Of a stretch of DNA of 64,000 nucleotides, positions 8,980 through 17,842 are shown in pieces; positions within the stretch are counted from its first letter, which is position 1, and each line of letters starts with the position of its first letter. Made by a program: the position numbers and the translations under genes. Location: the NCBI GenBank assembly GCA_014360495.1, contig JACIXR010000002.1, positions 124,001 to 188,000 on the forward strand. Direction: 5' to 3'. The notes beneath the pieces were generated by a model, which ran no database searches, was not told the origin of the DNA, and worked only from the letters and a program-made list of their open reading frames with translations. This stretch comes from a bacterium (GTDB lineage Bacteria > Armatimonadota > JACIXR01).

Positions 8980-10889
8980 CCCCAGAAATGATAGATTCGC
9001 CAGTCAAGTAATATACCCAGGATATTAGCTAAACTGCCCACAGTGAACTCGCCAAGTATCAAGCCGAAGAAGAAAGGTAAAGCTGTTCGGTATCCCTTCA
9101 ACCCCGTAGTTTTTAAGATGATGAATTTCGCCAGCCAAGCAATGAAAATGGGGAACCACATCCAACTCATGCACCACGAGGAGGAAACCGCATAGCCAAC
9201 CGGGTGGAAAGGCCACCAGAAGAAGGTTGTCTTCATAAATATGAGGAAAAGGCAAACGGCGAAACCTACGCCCGTGAAGACACTGCAGAGGTTGTCCCTT
9301 TTCGCGGGAGTCTCTATCCAAGAGGATAGCCTATTGTAGGGCTCCCAGCCAAACCAGGTAGCGGGACCAACCACCTTTGCTGAAGCGGCTCCAATCTTAT
9401 AATACAGGTCTAATAGCGCCCAAAAAGCAATGAGCGAGCCCAGGAAGCTTGCCAAAAGCATTATCCACATAAATTTCTTCGGGTTTATATCCAACCTCTC
9501 CGCTATCTTAAATCCTTCAATCTGATGCGGCATCGGATGGGAACGATATGCCCTATTGAAGCCCCAATAAAGGGAAAGGACTGTGAGATTTTGGGGTGAG
9601 ATGTTCTCCACTCCCCATATTCTGGTAATCATCTGGTCAGGTCCAGCAAAGTGGAGGTCGTGAGCAGGCGAGCCAAGTTCAGCCCTTATCCTTGCCACAG
9701 CTATTGAGAGTATGAAGAAGATTCCTAAGGCTGTAAGAGAGATACCCCAGCTCATACCCGCCCTCACGAAAAGATAGGAAGCCAAAGGAAAACCAATTAA
9801 TATGCCGATTATCGCGGTTCTGTAGGACATCGGCTCATCGGAATCGTCCAACTCCGATTTCATCCCCAGCGCCTTCTTGAACACTTCCTTCAAATAATGC
9901 CTCGCTACCCATATAACAAAGAAGGTAACCCCTATATACGCCCCCGCTGATTGGTCGTTTATGTAAGGCATGTCCGGCCTACCAACATGTAAATTAAAGG
10001 CAACACTGAATATCCTTTGGAATTTCCAATACCAATAAAAGAACCAACAGGAAAAGGAGAGGTCAACGGGAAGGAGGAACCCAAGCCCTATGATGCAGGG
10101 AAACAGAGCAAGTGGAGTCCAACCTATAGCGTTCCAAGGTGGAGTCGTAACGTATTGACCTAAGTCGTAATCCCTTATAGGTATGTGGGGAATGGCGGGG
10201 AAATTGGCGTTGATGTTGTTTATGATGTCCACTAAGGAAGCAATGGCAAATCCTATCCACATCAATCTCTGCTTGAAGAGTGTGAAGTTCTCATCCGTCA
10301 TAGCCAGTGGCAAAAGAATTATCGGGAAGGTAAGCCTCTCCCTTTCCGTCCATTGCTTGCGAAAGATTACGTTTATGCACATCATCAAGAAAATAAGGAC
10401 CATAAAGAAGCCGGTCCAGATGAGAATGACTGGAAGCCAAGCAAGGATATGTTCTTTTGTATAAAAGCTTGACCAACCCATAAAGTACCCTTCCAAGATG
10501 TTCTTATCCGATACCATCAGCCACTTCGGGAGATATTTAAAGAAGAGAGTCTCCCATTTGTTTTCCGGCGTTGCATACCAGAAGGGATGGGTAAGGCAAG
10601 CTATGAGAACTTGATACATATCATGCCCCACCATGCAGGAACCAAGCGCCAAGATGGTATAGATAACCATCAGCTCGCCCTGAGTGAACATATAACGCGG
10701 GGCAAATTTCTTTAGTAAGAAGTTGATGAGAAGAAGAAAGAGAAGAGTGAAAACAACATTGAAGAAGAGGGACATCGTGGTGGGGTGCCCAGTGTAGGTT
10801 ATCACTTCCATATAGGCGACCCACCAGGAATTGAGAGGCATCAAGAGGATAGCTATGAGAACCGCTCGGAAAGTTATCGCTCTCTTCAT
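8976..10889 (-). CDS. DUF6785/DUF6784-family polytopic membrane protein, copy B
   Basis: A 637-aa paralogue of the 5185-7089 protein, three residues longer owing to KVVGPATWFGW in place of KMRVWFGW. Most of the remaining differences cluster around residues 480-580 and at residues 28-31, while the middle of the gene has no nucleotide differences from copy A. The clustered differences include FHPVGYAVSSSWCMSWMWF here against CHPIGYAVSSSWSMNLMWF. It lies 19 bases after the sugar isomerase and overlaps the GH39-like start by 4 bases, so it sits in one operon with both. Function is unknown; pairing with a secreted hydrolase suggests a part in carbohydrate use. Confidence 0.85.
   Translation of the reverse strand: MKRAITFRAVLIAILLMPLNSWWVAYMEVITYTGHPTTMSLFFNVVFTLLFLLLINFLLKKFAPRYMFTQGELMVIYTILALGSCMVGHDMYQVLIACLTHPFWYATPENKWETLFFKYLPKWLMVSDKNILEGYFMGWSSFYTKEHILAWLPVILIWTGFFMVLIFLMMCINVIFRKQWTERERLTFPIILLPLAMTDENFTLFKQRLMWIGFAIASLVDIINNINANFPAIPHIPIRDYDLGQYVTTPPWNAIGWTPLALFPCIIGLGFLLPVDLSFSCWFFYWYWKFQRIFSVAFNLHVGRPDMPYINDQSAGAYIGVTFFVIWVARHYLKEVFKKALGMKSELDDSDEPMSYRTAIIGILIGFPLASYLFVRAGMSWGISLTALGIFFILSIAVARIRAELGSPAHDLHFAGPDQMITRIWGVENISPQNLTVLSLYWGFNRAYRSHPMPHQIEGFKIAERLDINPKKFMWIMLLASFLGSLIAFWALLDLYYKIGAASAKVVGPATWFGWEPYNRLSSWIETPAKRDNLCSVFTGVGFAVCLFLIFMKTTFFWWPFHPVGYAVSSSWCMSWMWFPIFIAWLAKFIILKTTGLKGYRTALPFFFGLILGEFTVGSLANILGILLDWRIYHFWG
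9667..10735. repeat. Direct repeat block, copy B (no differences from 5867-6935)
   Basis: Partner of the 5867-6935 block. It covers roughly the N-terminal two thirds of the DUF6785 gene except for its first 150 or so bases, which have diverged. Two near-adjacent exact repeats over 1 kb are also a site where short-read assemblies can mis-join or collapse. Confidence 0.9.
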
Positions 10890-10908
10890 AGGCCCTTACA
10901 TCTTTATT

Positions 10909-11832
10909 CTATATTTTTGACCAAGCTTCAACGAAAATTCGCTTGGCACCAGCGAGAACGACTTCGGGAATTTGCCCGGGTAGGGGCTTTATCTCAAAGG
11001 AAATGACTGGTAAGCGGGTAGGCACGCTCCTCTTTAGATACCCTATGTATATAAGAGCTTCAAGAAAAGCCCTCAACTCATCAACTCCTATTTCCCCACC
11101 CTCGACCTCGAATGGAGGATGATTATCTCCATATAAAGGACTTTCCCTATTCAAAACACAGTTCCCTATATGAATATGTATTAGATAATCCGAAACGGAG
11201 ATTAGCGCCTCGTGGGGTTTTTCCCTGAGAAGGGGAAGGTGGGCAAGGTCAAGGGTCAGCCCGAAATTGCTGAACTCCTTTTTGATTTCCTCCGCTATTC
11301 TCCCCGCTTCCTCCGAAGGACCTATAAGGAATCTCTTGTCTATATCTCTATCAAAATTCTCAAGAGAAATAGTGACTATGTTTTCCTCCCCTTTTTCTTG
11401 GGCGTAGGCACAAAGCTCTTTAAGGGAAGCTATCAGCTTTTCCCTCGCCTCTTCCCTCACTTCTTCCCCCGGGTCCCTACCGCTGCAGACGGCAAGAATG
11501 CTAGCTCCAATCTTATAGGCTATATCTATGTTTCTTTTTGAGATTTCAATCGCTTTATTCCTCTCAGCTTCATCTAAACTGCAAAGGCTAACGCCTGCTT
11601 CCAATAATGAACTTTGCCCAGCGTAAATCACATCCATATGAGCCGATTTCAAGATGTCCCCTACTTTTTCGGCTAACTGAGGAGTCAGATTTGACACCTC
11701 TATTGCTCCGAAGAAATCATCTTCCACAATACTTTTTATTGTGCCAATGACCTCTTCTTCCCTTCTCAGATTGGGATATGCCATTGAATGGACTATCCCG
11801 ATATTCACCGCGCCTATCCATAAACGCTCCAC
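10909..11832 (-). CDS. Sugar phosphate isomerase/epimerase-like TIM-barrel protein
   Basis: A 307-aa protein of the xylose-isomerase-like TIM-barrel (AP-endonuclease 2) superfamily. Metal-site regions visible are VTISLENFDRD (Glu in the central strand), LTLDLAHLPLL and LIHIHIGNC, with a C-terminal VISFEIKP. Family members isomerise, epimerise or dehydrate sugars and cyclitols. The start is GTG 11832, with GGAGGTGAT whose TGA is the stop of the upstream fusion gene. Close spacing to the MFS/SpeE gene (6 bases) and DUF6785 copy B (19 bases) indicates one operon. The upstream IolB-like gene hints at cyclitol or uronate substrates, but that is inference. Confidence 0.75.
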   Translation of the reverse strand: MERLWIGAVNIGIVHSMAYPNLRREEEVIGTIKSIVEDDFFGAIEVSNLTPQLAEKVGDILKSAHMDVIYAGQSSLLEAGVSLCSLDEAERNKAIEISKRNIDIAYKIGASILAVCSGRDPGEEVREEAREKLIASLKELCAYAQEKGEENIVTISLENFDRDIDKRFLIGPSEEAGRIAEEIKKEFSNFGLTLDLAHLPLLREKPHEALISVSDYLIHIHIGNCVLNRESPLYGDNHPPFEVEGGEIGVDELRAFLEALIYIGYLKRSVPTRLPVISFEIKPLPGQIPEVVLAGAKRIFVEAWSKI

Positions 11833-11838
11833 AATTAA

Positions 11839-14196
11839 TCACCTCCTGAGATTTTTGAATCTATAAAGTTCATTTAATACATCATAATTGATGCTTTTGT
11901 AAAGCCATTTGGGCGCTGAATATTCTATCAAGGGAAGGTCATCCGTGTTGATGGGATATCCATTGCAGAATTGAAGCACTGTGTTATCAGCCATTAAAAA
12001 TCCCCATAAGACATCCTGGGCGCCTCCTATTCCTATCCTCTGCAAGCTCTCCTTTATCTCAGGATTTTCCCTTATTTTCTTTTCTATTCTCTCCAATGAT
12101 AGTTTCAAGGGCTCATTTGAACAGATGACCAACACATCGGCATAAATGGGTGGATAGTTCCAAAGAGACACTGAAGGGAAAACAGAACAAACGGTGGCAA
12201 TCATACCTTTGAAATCGCTTAGAGAGGTTATATAAGCGGGTATCCAAAGGGCAAAGATTCCTCCTTTGTTCAGGTGTTCCTTAACTATCTGATAAAATTC
12301 TCTCGTGAAGAGATTTCCTAAACCCGATATCCAGGGGTTTGATGGTTCAGATATGATGCAATCGTATTTTTCCTTTGAAAGAAATAGGAAATTGCGCCCA
12401 TCTTCTATCACGATGCGTGTCCTTGGGTCCTTCCAATACTCGTAGTTGACCTCCTTGAAGAATTTGGAAGCTTCAACCATAGCTGGTTCAATCTCGGCGC
12501 AGACTACCTCGTCAACTGGATGGCGGAGAGCGGCTCCCAGGGTGCATCCGCTTGCCAACCCGATTATCATCACTTTGCGAGGATGCTCATGAAGGAGCAA
12601 AGGCAAGTGAGCTACCATATATTGGGTAGTCAAGTCAATAAAGGAAGAGGCTTCAGTTTTCCCGTCCATTTGCAAAGCGCGAACAACTTTACCCTCATAT
12701 TCTCCCTCGGTAACCGTGATTGTTGAGGTAATGCTATCCTTATAATAGATAATCTTGCGTCCCTCCATCATCTCAATCGCAGAGCGGAGAGAGCGTTTCT
12801 CCAGGTAGTAGGGAGCATAGAGATAAACTCCGCTCGTCAACCTTTCAATGTTCCAGCGAAAGGGAATAAGCGCGAAGAAAAGCACCGCTCCGAAGATTCC
12901 CCAAGCTTCTTTTATGCTCCTTGGGGAGACTTCTCTCACTCCCCTGAGCATAATCCCACCCGCAATGATGTTGAGAAGGGAAGAGATTATTATTATTCCC
13001 GCCGCGCCCACTAACTTCATCAAAAAGAAACCAGCGAAGAAGGAACCGAGGATATTCCCGAGAGTGTTAAAGGCATAAACCTTCCCCACACCGCCTGCGA
13101 ATTGTTCCCTGCTTCTCAATGCTATCCTCGTTGCTATTGGGAAGGAGGCACCGAACAAGGAGGTGGGGATGATAAGGATGAGAGAGCAGATGATGAATTG
13201 GGTTAAATAAAAGAGATAAAAGCTACCACCGGTATATTTGAATAGCCAAAGAAAAACGATTGGAAGAAGGTCTATAAGGCGGGAGAAAAGAAGGGCGGTA
13301 AAGCCAGCTCCCATCTCTATGTAGGCGAGGAGAAGTGGAAGGTTTTTAACCCTTTCAATATAGCGCGAGATAAGAGCACTTCCAATGACAATGCCTAATA
13401 GAAACGAAGCAAGCATAGTCGTAAAGGCATAGGTGGTTATCCCGAAAACCATATGTAGCGCCCTTGTCCACGCTACCTCTAAAGCCATTGCGGAAAAACC
13501 GGAAATCCCTATAACAAGGGTCGCTAATTTAGCTGTTTCGGATGAATAGATTACGGGAGCTTGAGAGATTTCCTCTTCTCTCGCTTCCGCTACCCTATTA
13601 AGGAAGATAGAGAGAAAGAACACAAGGAAATTGAGGAAGACAGCGATTTTTATCGTATGGGATATGCCAAGATAGGGCATTAGCACAAAACCTGCTAAAA
13701 GGGTTCCTACAACAGCTCCGCTGGTGTTAACTGCATAAGCAACGCTGATGTCTTTTCCCGCTTCGCTTATCTTAGAATAACCCGAGGAAAAAGCGGGAAA
13801 GGTTCCTCCCATTAGGAAAGTAGGTGGTAGAAGAACGAGAATAACGAGAGCGAGCCGAAGCAATGCCAATCCCAACTGGGAATCTTGAAGAGAAGGGTAA
13901 AAGCCTCTATAAAGAAGGGAGATATGGGAAAGGAGAAAGGGGACCAAAAGGCATAAAACCCCTATCCCACCTTCCAGAATGCCATAGAAAAGGAGAGGAG
14001 ACTTCACTTTATCCGCGACCTTGCCGAGAACATAGCTTCCCAGCGACATGCCACCCATAAAGACGATTAAAACCGTGCTTATCGCTAAGGCAGAGGTACC
14101 AAACACCAATCCAAGCATCCTTGACCACACCACTTCATATATGAGACCCGCACAACCGGAGAGGAAGAAAAGCACAAGCCAGATTCGCCTTATCAT
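11839..14196 (-). CDS. MFS-like transporter fused to a spermidine-synthase-like domain
   Basis: About 785 aa. The N-terminal ~470 residues hold numerous hydrophobic helices with MFS-like stretches (FGTSALAISTVLIVFMGGMS; LMGGTFPAFSSG). The C-terminal part is a Rossmann aminopropyltransferase-like domain: IIGLASGCTLGAAL, EVVCAEIEPAMVEA, IEDGRNFLF and IISEPSNPWISGLGN. Such fusions are widespread, but the substrate is unknown and the classical SpeE glycine motif is altered. The start chosen is ATG 14196, in an ATGA overlap with the IolB-like stop and directly before the first helix; ATG 14211 is an in-frame alternative adding five residues. Confidence 0.8.
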   Translation of the reverse strand: MIRRIWLVLFFLSGCAGLIYEVVWSRMLGLVFGTSALAISTVLIVFMGGMSLGSYVLGKVADKVKSPLLFYGILEGGIGVLCLLVPFLLSHISLLYRGFYPSLQDSQLGLALLRLALVILVLLPPTFLMGGTFPAFSSGYSKISEAGKDISVAYAVNTSGAVVGTLLAGFVLMPYLGISHTIKIAVFLNFLVFFLSIFLNRVAEAREEEISQAPVIYSSETAKLATLVIGISGFSAMALEVAWTRALHMVFGITTYAFTTMLASFLLGIVIGSALISRYIERVKNLPLLLAYIEMGAGFTALLFSRLIDLLPIVFLWLFKYTGGSFYLFYLTQFIICSLILIIPTSLFGASFPIATRIALRSREQFAGGVGKVYAFNTLGNILGSFFAGFFLMKLVGAAGIIIISSLLNIIAGGIMLRGVREVSPRSIKEAWGIFGAVLFFALIPFRWNIERLTSGVYLYAPYYLEKRSLRSAIEMMEGRKIIYYKDSITSTITVTEGEYEGKVVRALQMDGKTEASSFIDLTTQYMVAHLPLLLHEHPRKVMIIGLASGCTLGAALRHPVDEVVCAEIEPAMVEASKFFKEVNYEYWKDPRTRIVIEDGRNFLFLSKEKYDCIISEPSNPWISGLGNLFTREFYQIVKEHLNKGGIFALWIPAYITSLSDFKGMIATVCSVFPSVSLWNYPPIYADVLVICSNEPLKLSLERIEKKIRENPEIKESLQRIGIGGAQDVLWGFLMADNTVLQFCNGYPINTDDLPLIEYSAPKWLYKSINYDVLNELYRFKNLRR

Positions 14197-15002
14197 CCGC
14201 TGGTCACCCATTCATGTGTGGGGTCATTTATGGGAATCAAGCGCCTTTCCTCTCCAGCTAAAATCCAGAGATAATAAAGGAAGTAGCCCGGGGCAGAAAC
14301 AACGGGGTGATATCCTTTGGTGATTATCACGCTATCTCTGTTTTCAATGACCAATGCTTCGTTAAGGGTTAAATCGTCGTCGTAAAGCCTCATAAGGGCG
14401 AAGCCTCCCTCAGGTTGAATTCGAAAGTGATATACCTCTTCTAACCAAATTTTTTGGGGTGGGTTATGTTCGTCGTGTCTATGGGGAGGGTAGGAAGACC
14501 AATTGCCAGGCGGGTTGAAGGTTTCACCCACCAATAACCTTTCTGCGGGGATGTCTTCCCTCAATACATCGTGAACCTCCCTGAAGAAGTTATCCCTTCC
14601 CACTTTCCTTACCCTTACATCTTCCGGCTTTATCACCACTGCTTCGCTTTTAATTTTCGCGGGCGCGAAGCAGAGGGCAGCCTCAAAATCCTTTTCCGCG
14701 AAGACGGAGAACTCGCTATTTGGAGGAATATACAGGGCATAAGCTTTCTCCTCAAAAACGTTTTTTCTCTCTCCGAGGTAAAAGGTTTTACCTTTATAAT
14801 CCACTTTTACTTTCCCTTTCAAAAGGAGGAGTAAGCATTCCTTTCCCTTCGTGGATACATCGTGCTTCCTTCCCTCCTTTAGGGAAAGAAGGGAGAGTTC
14901 TATATACTTCAAAGGAGGGGTGCCCATAGGCGGGCGAACGATTGTTATGTATTCTTTCTCTTCTTGATTTTTTCCTTTTACGAGTAAGTCATCACGAACC
15001 AT
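14193..15002 (-). CDS. IolB/KduI-family isomerase (5-deoxy-glucuronate isomerase-like)
   Basis: A 269-aa bicupin. The IolB/KduI metal-binding pattern is clear: YPPHRHDEHNPP, then LEEVYHFRIQPEGGFALMRL, then TKGYHPVVSAPGYFLYYLW. IolB converts 5-deoxy-glucuronate in myo-inositol breakdown and KduI acts on pectin-derived uronates. No other inositol gene is recognised in the window, so the physiological substrate is uncertain. There is no Shine-Dalgarno before ATG 15002, but a promoter with its -10 ten bases upstream suggests a nearly leaderless mRNA. It heads the operon leading to the DUF6785/GH39 genes. Confidence 0.82.
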   Translation of the reverse strand: MVRDDLLVKGKNQEEKEYITIVRPPMGTPPLKYIELSLLSLKEGRKHDVSTKGKECLLLLLKGKVKVDYKGKTFYLGERKNVFEEKAYALYIPPNSEFSVFAEKDFEAALCFAPAKIKSEAVVIKPEDVRVRKVGRDNFFREVHDVLREDIPAERLLVGETFNPPGNWSSYPPHRHDEHNPPQKIWLEEVYHFRIQPEGGFALMRLYDDDLTLNEALVIENRDSVIITKGYHPVVSAPGYFLYYLWILAGEERRLIPINDPTHEWVTSG

Positions 15003-15012
15003 ATTGTAAAAT

Positions 15013-15041
15013 AGTTTAAGCAGAAGTTGATTTTAAAGCAA
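15013..15041 (-). promoter_or_regulatory. Promoter for the IolB-like operon
   Basis: On the minus strand, TTGCTT (15041-15036), a 17-bp spacer and TAAACT (15018-15013) lie 10 nt before the ATG at 15002. The intergenic gap is only 54 bp and no ribosome site is seen, consistent with a transcript starting within a few bases of the start codon. Confidence 0.5.
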
Positions 15042-15056
15042 TAAATTTCTTATTAG

Positions 15057-16913
15057 TTATTCCTTGAGAATTTCTTTCGCTGATTGATAAATGCCTTCCG
15101 GCGTTAATCCTAAAAGCTGAAGGAGCTCTTCCCTTTTCCCATGCTCAACGAACCCATCTATCCCAATAAATTTGATTCTAACATCGCTCAAACCCTTGCT
15201 AAAAAGGAGATGAGCTATCTGATAGCCAAAACCACCCTGGAGAATACCTTCCTCCACAACAAGCACCCTTTTAGTTCTTCCGATGCAGCTCAAAATCAAT
15301 TCCTCATCTATTGGTTTGACGAAACGGGGATTGATTAGAGTGGCTTTTACACCGTCCTTCTCCAACATCTCAACAGCAATCTCAGCGGAATGGACCATAC
15401 TGCCTAAAGCTATTATACACAAATCTTCACCTTCTCTTCTTACCTCGCCTTTTCCGATTGGCAAAATTTGGGGGTTGTCGTAAGGAACACCGATTCCCCT
15501 CGCCCGGGGGTAACGAATAGCAAAGGGGCGATTTGAATCTAAAGCGGTTTTTAGGAGGGAAGCCAATTCCCATTCATTGGCTGGAGCGGAGATGACGAGG
15601 TTGGGAATAGGGAACAGATAGGCAATGTCAAATAATCCCTGATGGGTTGCCCCATCTTCCCCCACTATACCCGCCCTATCTATAGCGAATACAACGGGAA
15701 GATTTTGTAGGCAAACATCGTGGATTATCATATCGTATGCTCTTTGAAGGAATGTTGAATAAATCGCTACAACGGGTTTGAATCCCCTACAGGCTAAGCC
15801 AGCTGCGAAGGTAACGGCACAACCTTCTCCCATCCCCACATCAAAGAAACGAGCTGGAAATTTCTTCGCAAAAGAAGAAAGTCCTGTGCCCAATGGCATA
15901 GCGGCTGTTATCGCTATTATCCTGTCGTCCTCTTCCGCTAATGCGACCAACGAATCAGCGAAAACTTCCGTGTAAGTGGGAGGGAACGGTGGTTCCAATA
16001 CTTCACCTGTTTCCAAATTGAAAGGAGGAACTCCGTGGAATTTCTCGGGGTTTGTTTCCGCAGGTGGGTAACCTTTCCCCTTCTTAGTAAATATATGAAC
16101 CAGCGTCGGTCCAGGGATGTTTTTCGCCCTTTGTAGTATCTCTATCAGAGCTTCAAGGTCGTGTCCATCAATTGGACCCAAGTAAGTGAAGCCCAATTCC
16201 TCAAAAATCATCCCTGGGATGAATATATGTTTAACAGCTTCTTTGAATCTCTGGAGACTTTCCCAAAGGGGCATCCCCAGCGGGATTCTCCTTAAAATGA
16301 ACTCCAAGTCCTCCTTGATTTTGAGGTAGCTGGGCTCAGTTCTTATGCGTGAGAGATATTCGGAAATGGCTCCTATGCTTTTGCTTATTGACATCTCGTT
16401 ATCGTTTAGCACCACGATGACCTTCTTCTTTAAATGCCCAATATTATTGAGCGCCTCCCAACTCAATCCGCCTGTCAAAGCGCCATCTCCTATAATCGCG
16501 ACGACTTCATAATCTCTTCCTTCTAAATCCCTCGCAACGGCGAAGCCGAGCGCAGCGGGTAGAGAGGTGGAAGCGTGTCCGGCTCCAAAGGCGTCGTGTT
16601 CGCTTTCGGAAAGTTTTAAAAATCCCGAGAGCCCACCCTTCCTCCTCAAAGTATCAAACCTATCTTTACGCCCCGTGAGAAGCTTATGGGCATAGGCTTG
16701 GTGCCCAACATCGAAAACGAGCTTGTCTTTGGGTGAATCAAAAACATAATGTAGCGCTACAATTAACTCAACCGCTCCCAAGCTCGGCGCTAAATGACCT
16801 CCGTTTCTTGCTACAACCTCTAAAATCCTCCCTCTGATATCTTCACAAAGGGAATATAAATCCGATATTGAAAGGCTCTTGATATCCTTGGGAGTGTTTA
16901 TCTTCTCCAACAT
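15057..16913 (-). CDS. dxs: 1-deoxy-D-xylulose-5-phosphate synthase
   Basis: Condenses pyruvate and glyceraldehyde-3-phosphate, the first step of the MEP isoprenoid pathway. The 618-aa length is normal. Visible signatures are GGHLAPSLGAVEL, FDVGHQAYAHKLLTGR, the thiamine-diphosphate motif GDGALTGGLSWEALNN followed by VLNDNEMSIS, and in the pyrimidine domain DRAGIVGEDGATHQG. The C-terminal domain ends VEHGKREELLQLLGL. It follows the CsgG-like gene after 8 bases and so may be cotranscribed with it. Confidence 0.96.
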   Translation of the reverse strand: MLEKINTPKDIKSLSISDLYSLCEDIRGRILEVVARNGGHLAPSLGAVELIVALHYVFDSPKDKLVFDVGHQAYAHKLLTGRKDRFDTLRRKGGLSGFLKLSESEHDAFGAGHASTSLPAALGFAVARDLEGRDYEVVAIIGDGALTGGLSWEALNNIGHLKKKVIVVLNDNEMSISKSIGAISEYLSRIRTEPSYLKIKEDLEFILRRIPLGMPLWESLQRFKEAVKHIFIPGMIFEELGFTYLGPIDGHDLEALIEILQRAKNIPGPTLVHIFTKKGKGYPPAETNPEKFHGVPPFNLETGEVLEPPFPPTYTEVFADSLVALAEEDDRIIAITAAMPLGTGLSSFAKKFPARFFDVGMGEGCAVTFAAGLACRGFKPVVAIYSTFLQRAYDMIIHDVCLQNLPVVFAIDRAGIVGEDGATHQGLFDIAYLFPIPNLVISAPANEWELASLLKTALDSNRPFAIRYPRARGIGVPYDNPQILPIGKGEVRREGEDLCIIALGSMVHSAEIAVEMLEKDGVKATLINPRFVKPIDEELILSCIGRTKRVLVVEEGILQGGFGYQIAHLLFSKGLSDVRIKFIGIDGFVEHGKREELLQLLGLTPEGIYQSAKEILKE

Positions 16914-16921
16914 CTCAAATT

Positions 16922-17842
16922 TTAGTGCTTCAAGGAAGGCAAGGAGACCAAATCATCCTGGCGAATGCTGAGAGATTCGGAAAGAATCTCTCCCTTCGCT
17001 TTATCCGCCCTAACCTCGGTTATCTTAACCTCTCCTATCTTCGTTTTATCCACCCAAACTATATTTCCGCTTTCGTCTTTTATAGGATGAATCCTGTAGA
17101 CCTCTAAAACCATCCCCACTTTAATCCCCGCTTGAGCTCCTATATCCAATATCACTGTTTTCTTTTCCCTCGCTAATATTTTGCCTTGGGGAGAGAAAAG
17201 GAAGGAAAATTTCCCTATTGCGTTTTTCACCGCCTTTCTGGTCGCCTTGGCGAAGGAACTTTCTTCCCATTCCTTTGATTCCGTCCCCACGCCAGCTATC
17301 CACTTATCTAAGTCCGTGCCCACTCCAACCGAGAAACTTCTCTGCTTCTCTTCTCCTTCCCCAGTATCAGCGAAAAATATCTTACCCGTAGCGACATCTA
17401 TTATTCGGTAGTCAAACTTGACCCTTGCTATGCTTACCTTCCTCGCTCCGCCTCCGAACAAGTTCTTGAGAAACCCCAAAATTCCTCCCTTCTTTTCCTC
17501 TCTTATTCCAAATTCCGTTATTGTTCCCGTGAGAATGTAATCAACCCCCAGGAGCTTTCCCACCTTCACAGCGGTTGAGGGGTCAATCATCCCTCCTTCC
17601 CCAAGCTTTATCTCCTGCATTATCTCGTTTAGTTTGCTTCTCTCAATGACATCAAAACAGCCCATCTGAACAAGGGAAGTGACAAACATCTCGGAAACGA
17701 TTTTCCCTAAATTAGCAGTTCTTACAAGCTGGCTATCAAAGGGGATGACCGCAATCCTTTTCTTGCCCATGGGAATGGATTCCTGAGAAAAGCAAAGAGG
17801 AATTAGAAGAAGTAAAAACAAAAGAAAACGGAGTTTCCTCAT
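16922..17842 (-). CDS. CsgG/FlgT-like secreted protein
   Basis: A 306-aa exported protein with signal peptide MRKLRFLLFLLLLIPLCFS. The CsgG-type core is KRIAVIPFDS, VSEMFVTSLVQMGCFDVIER, and VGKLLGVDYILTGTITEFG (about 93-111). A C-terminal segment from about 225 (LDIGAQAGIKVGMVLEVYR) resembles the small beta domain found at the C-terminus of FlgT-like proteins. CsgG itself is an outer-membrane secretion pore, but there is no obvious lipobox here, so a periplasmic or outer-membrane accessory role is more likely. Its start overlaps the preceding small secreted-protein gene by 4 bases. Confidence 0.72.
   Translation of the reverse strand: MRKLRFLLFLLLLIPLCFSQESIPMGKKRIAVIPFDSQLVRTANLGKIVSEMFVTSLVQMGCFDVIERSKLNEIMQEIKLGEGGMIDPSTAVKVGKLLGVDYILTGTITEFGIREEKKGGILGFLKNLFGGGARKVSIARVKFDYRIIDVATGKIFFADTGEGEEKQRSFSVGVGTDLDKWIAGVGTESKEWEESSFAKATRKAVKNAIGKFSFLFSPQGKILAREKKTVILDIGAQAGIKVGMVLEVYRIHPIKDESGNIVWVDKTKIGEVKITEVRADKAKGEILSESLSIRQDDLVSLPSLKH

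Noticed and set aside
5185-10889. Composite transposon or insertion sequence formed by the two DUF6785 copies
   Set aside because: Copies are in direct orientation, have no terminal inverted repeats, no target-site duplication that I can see, and no transposase.
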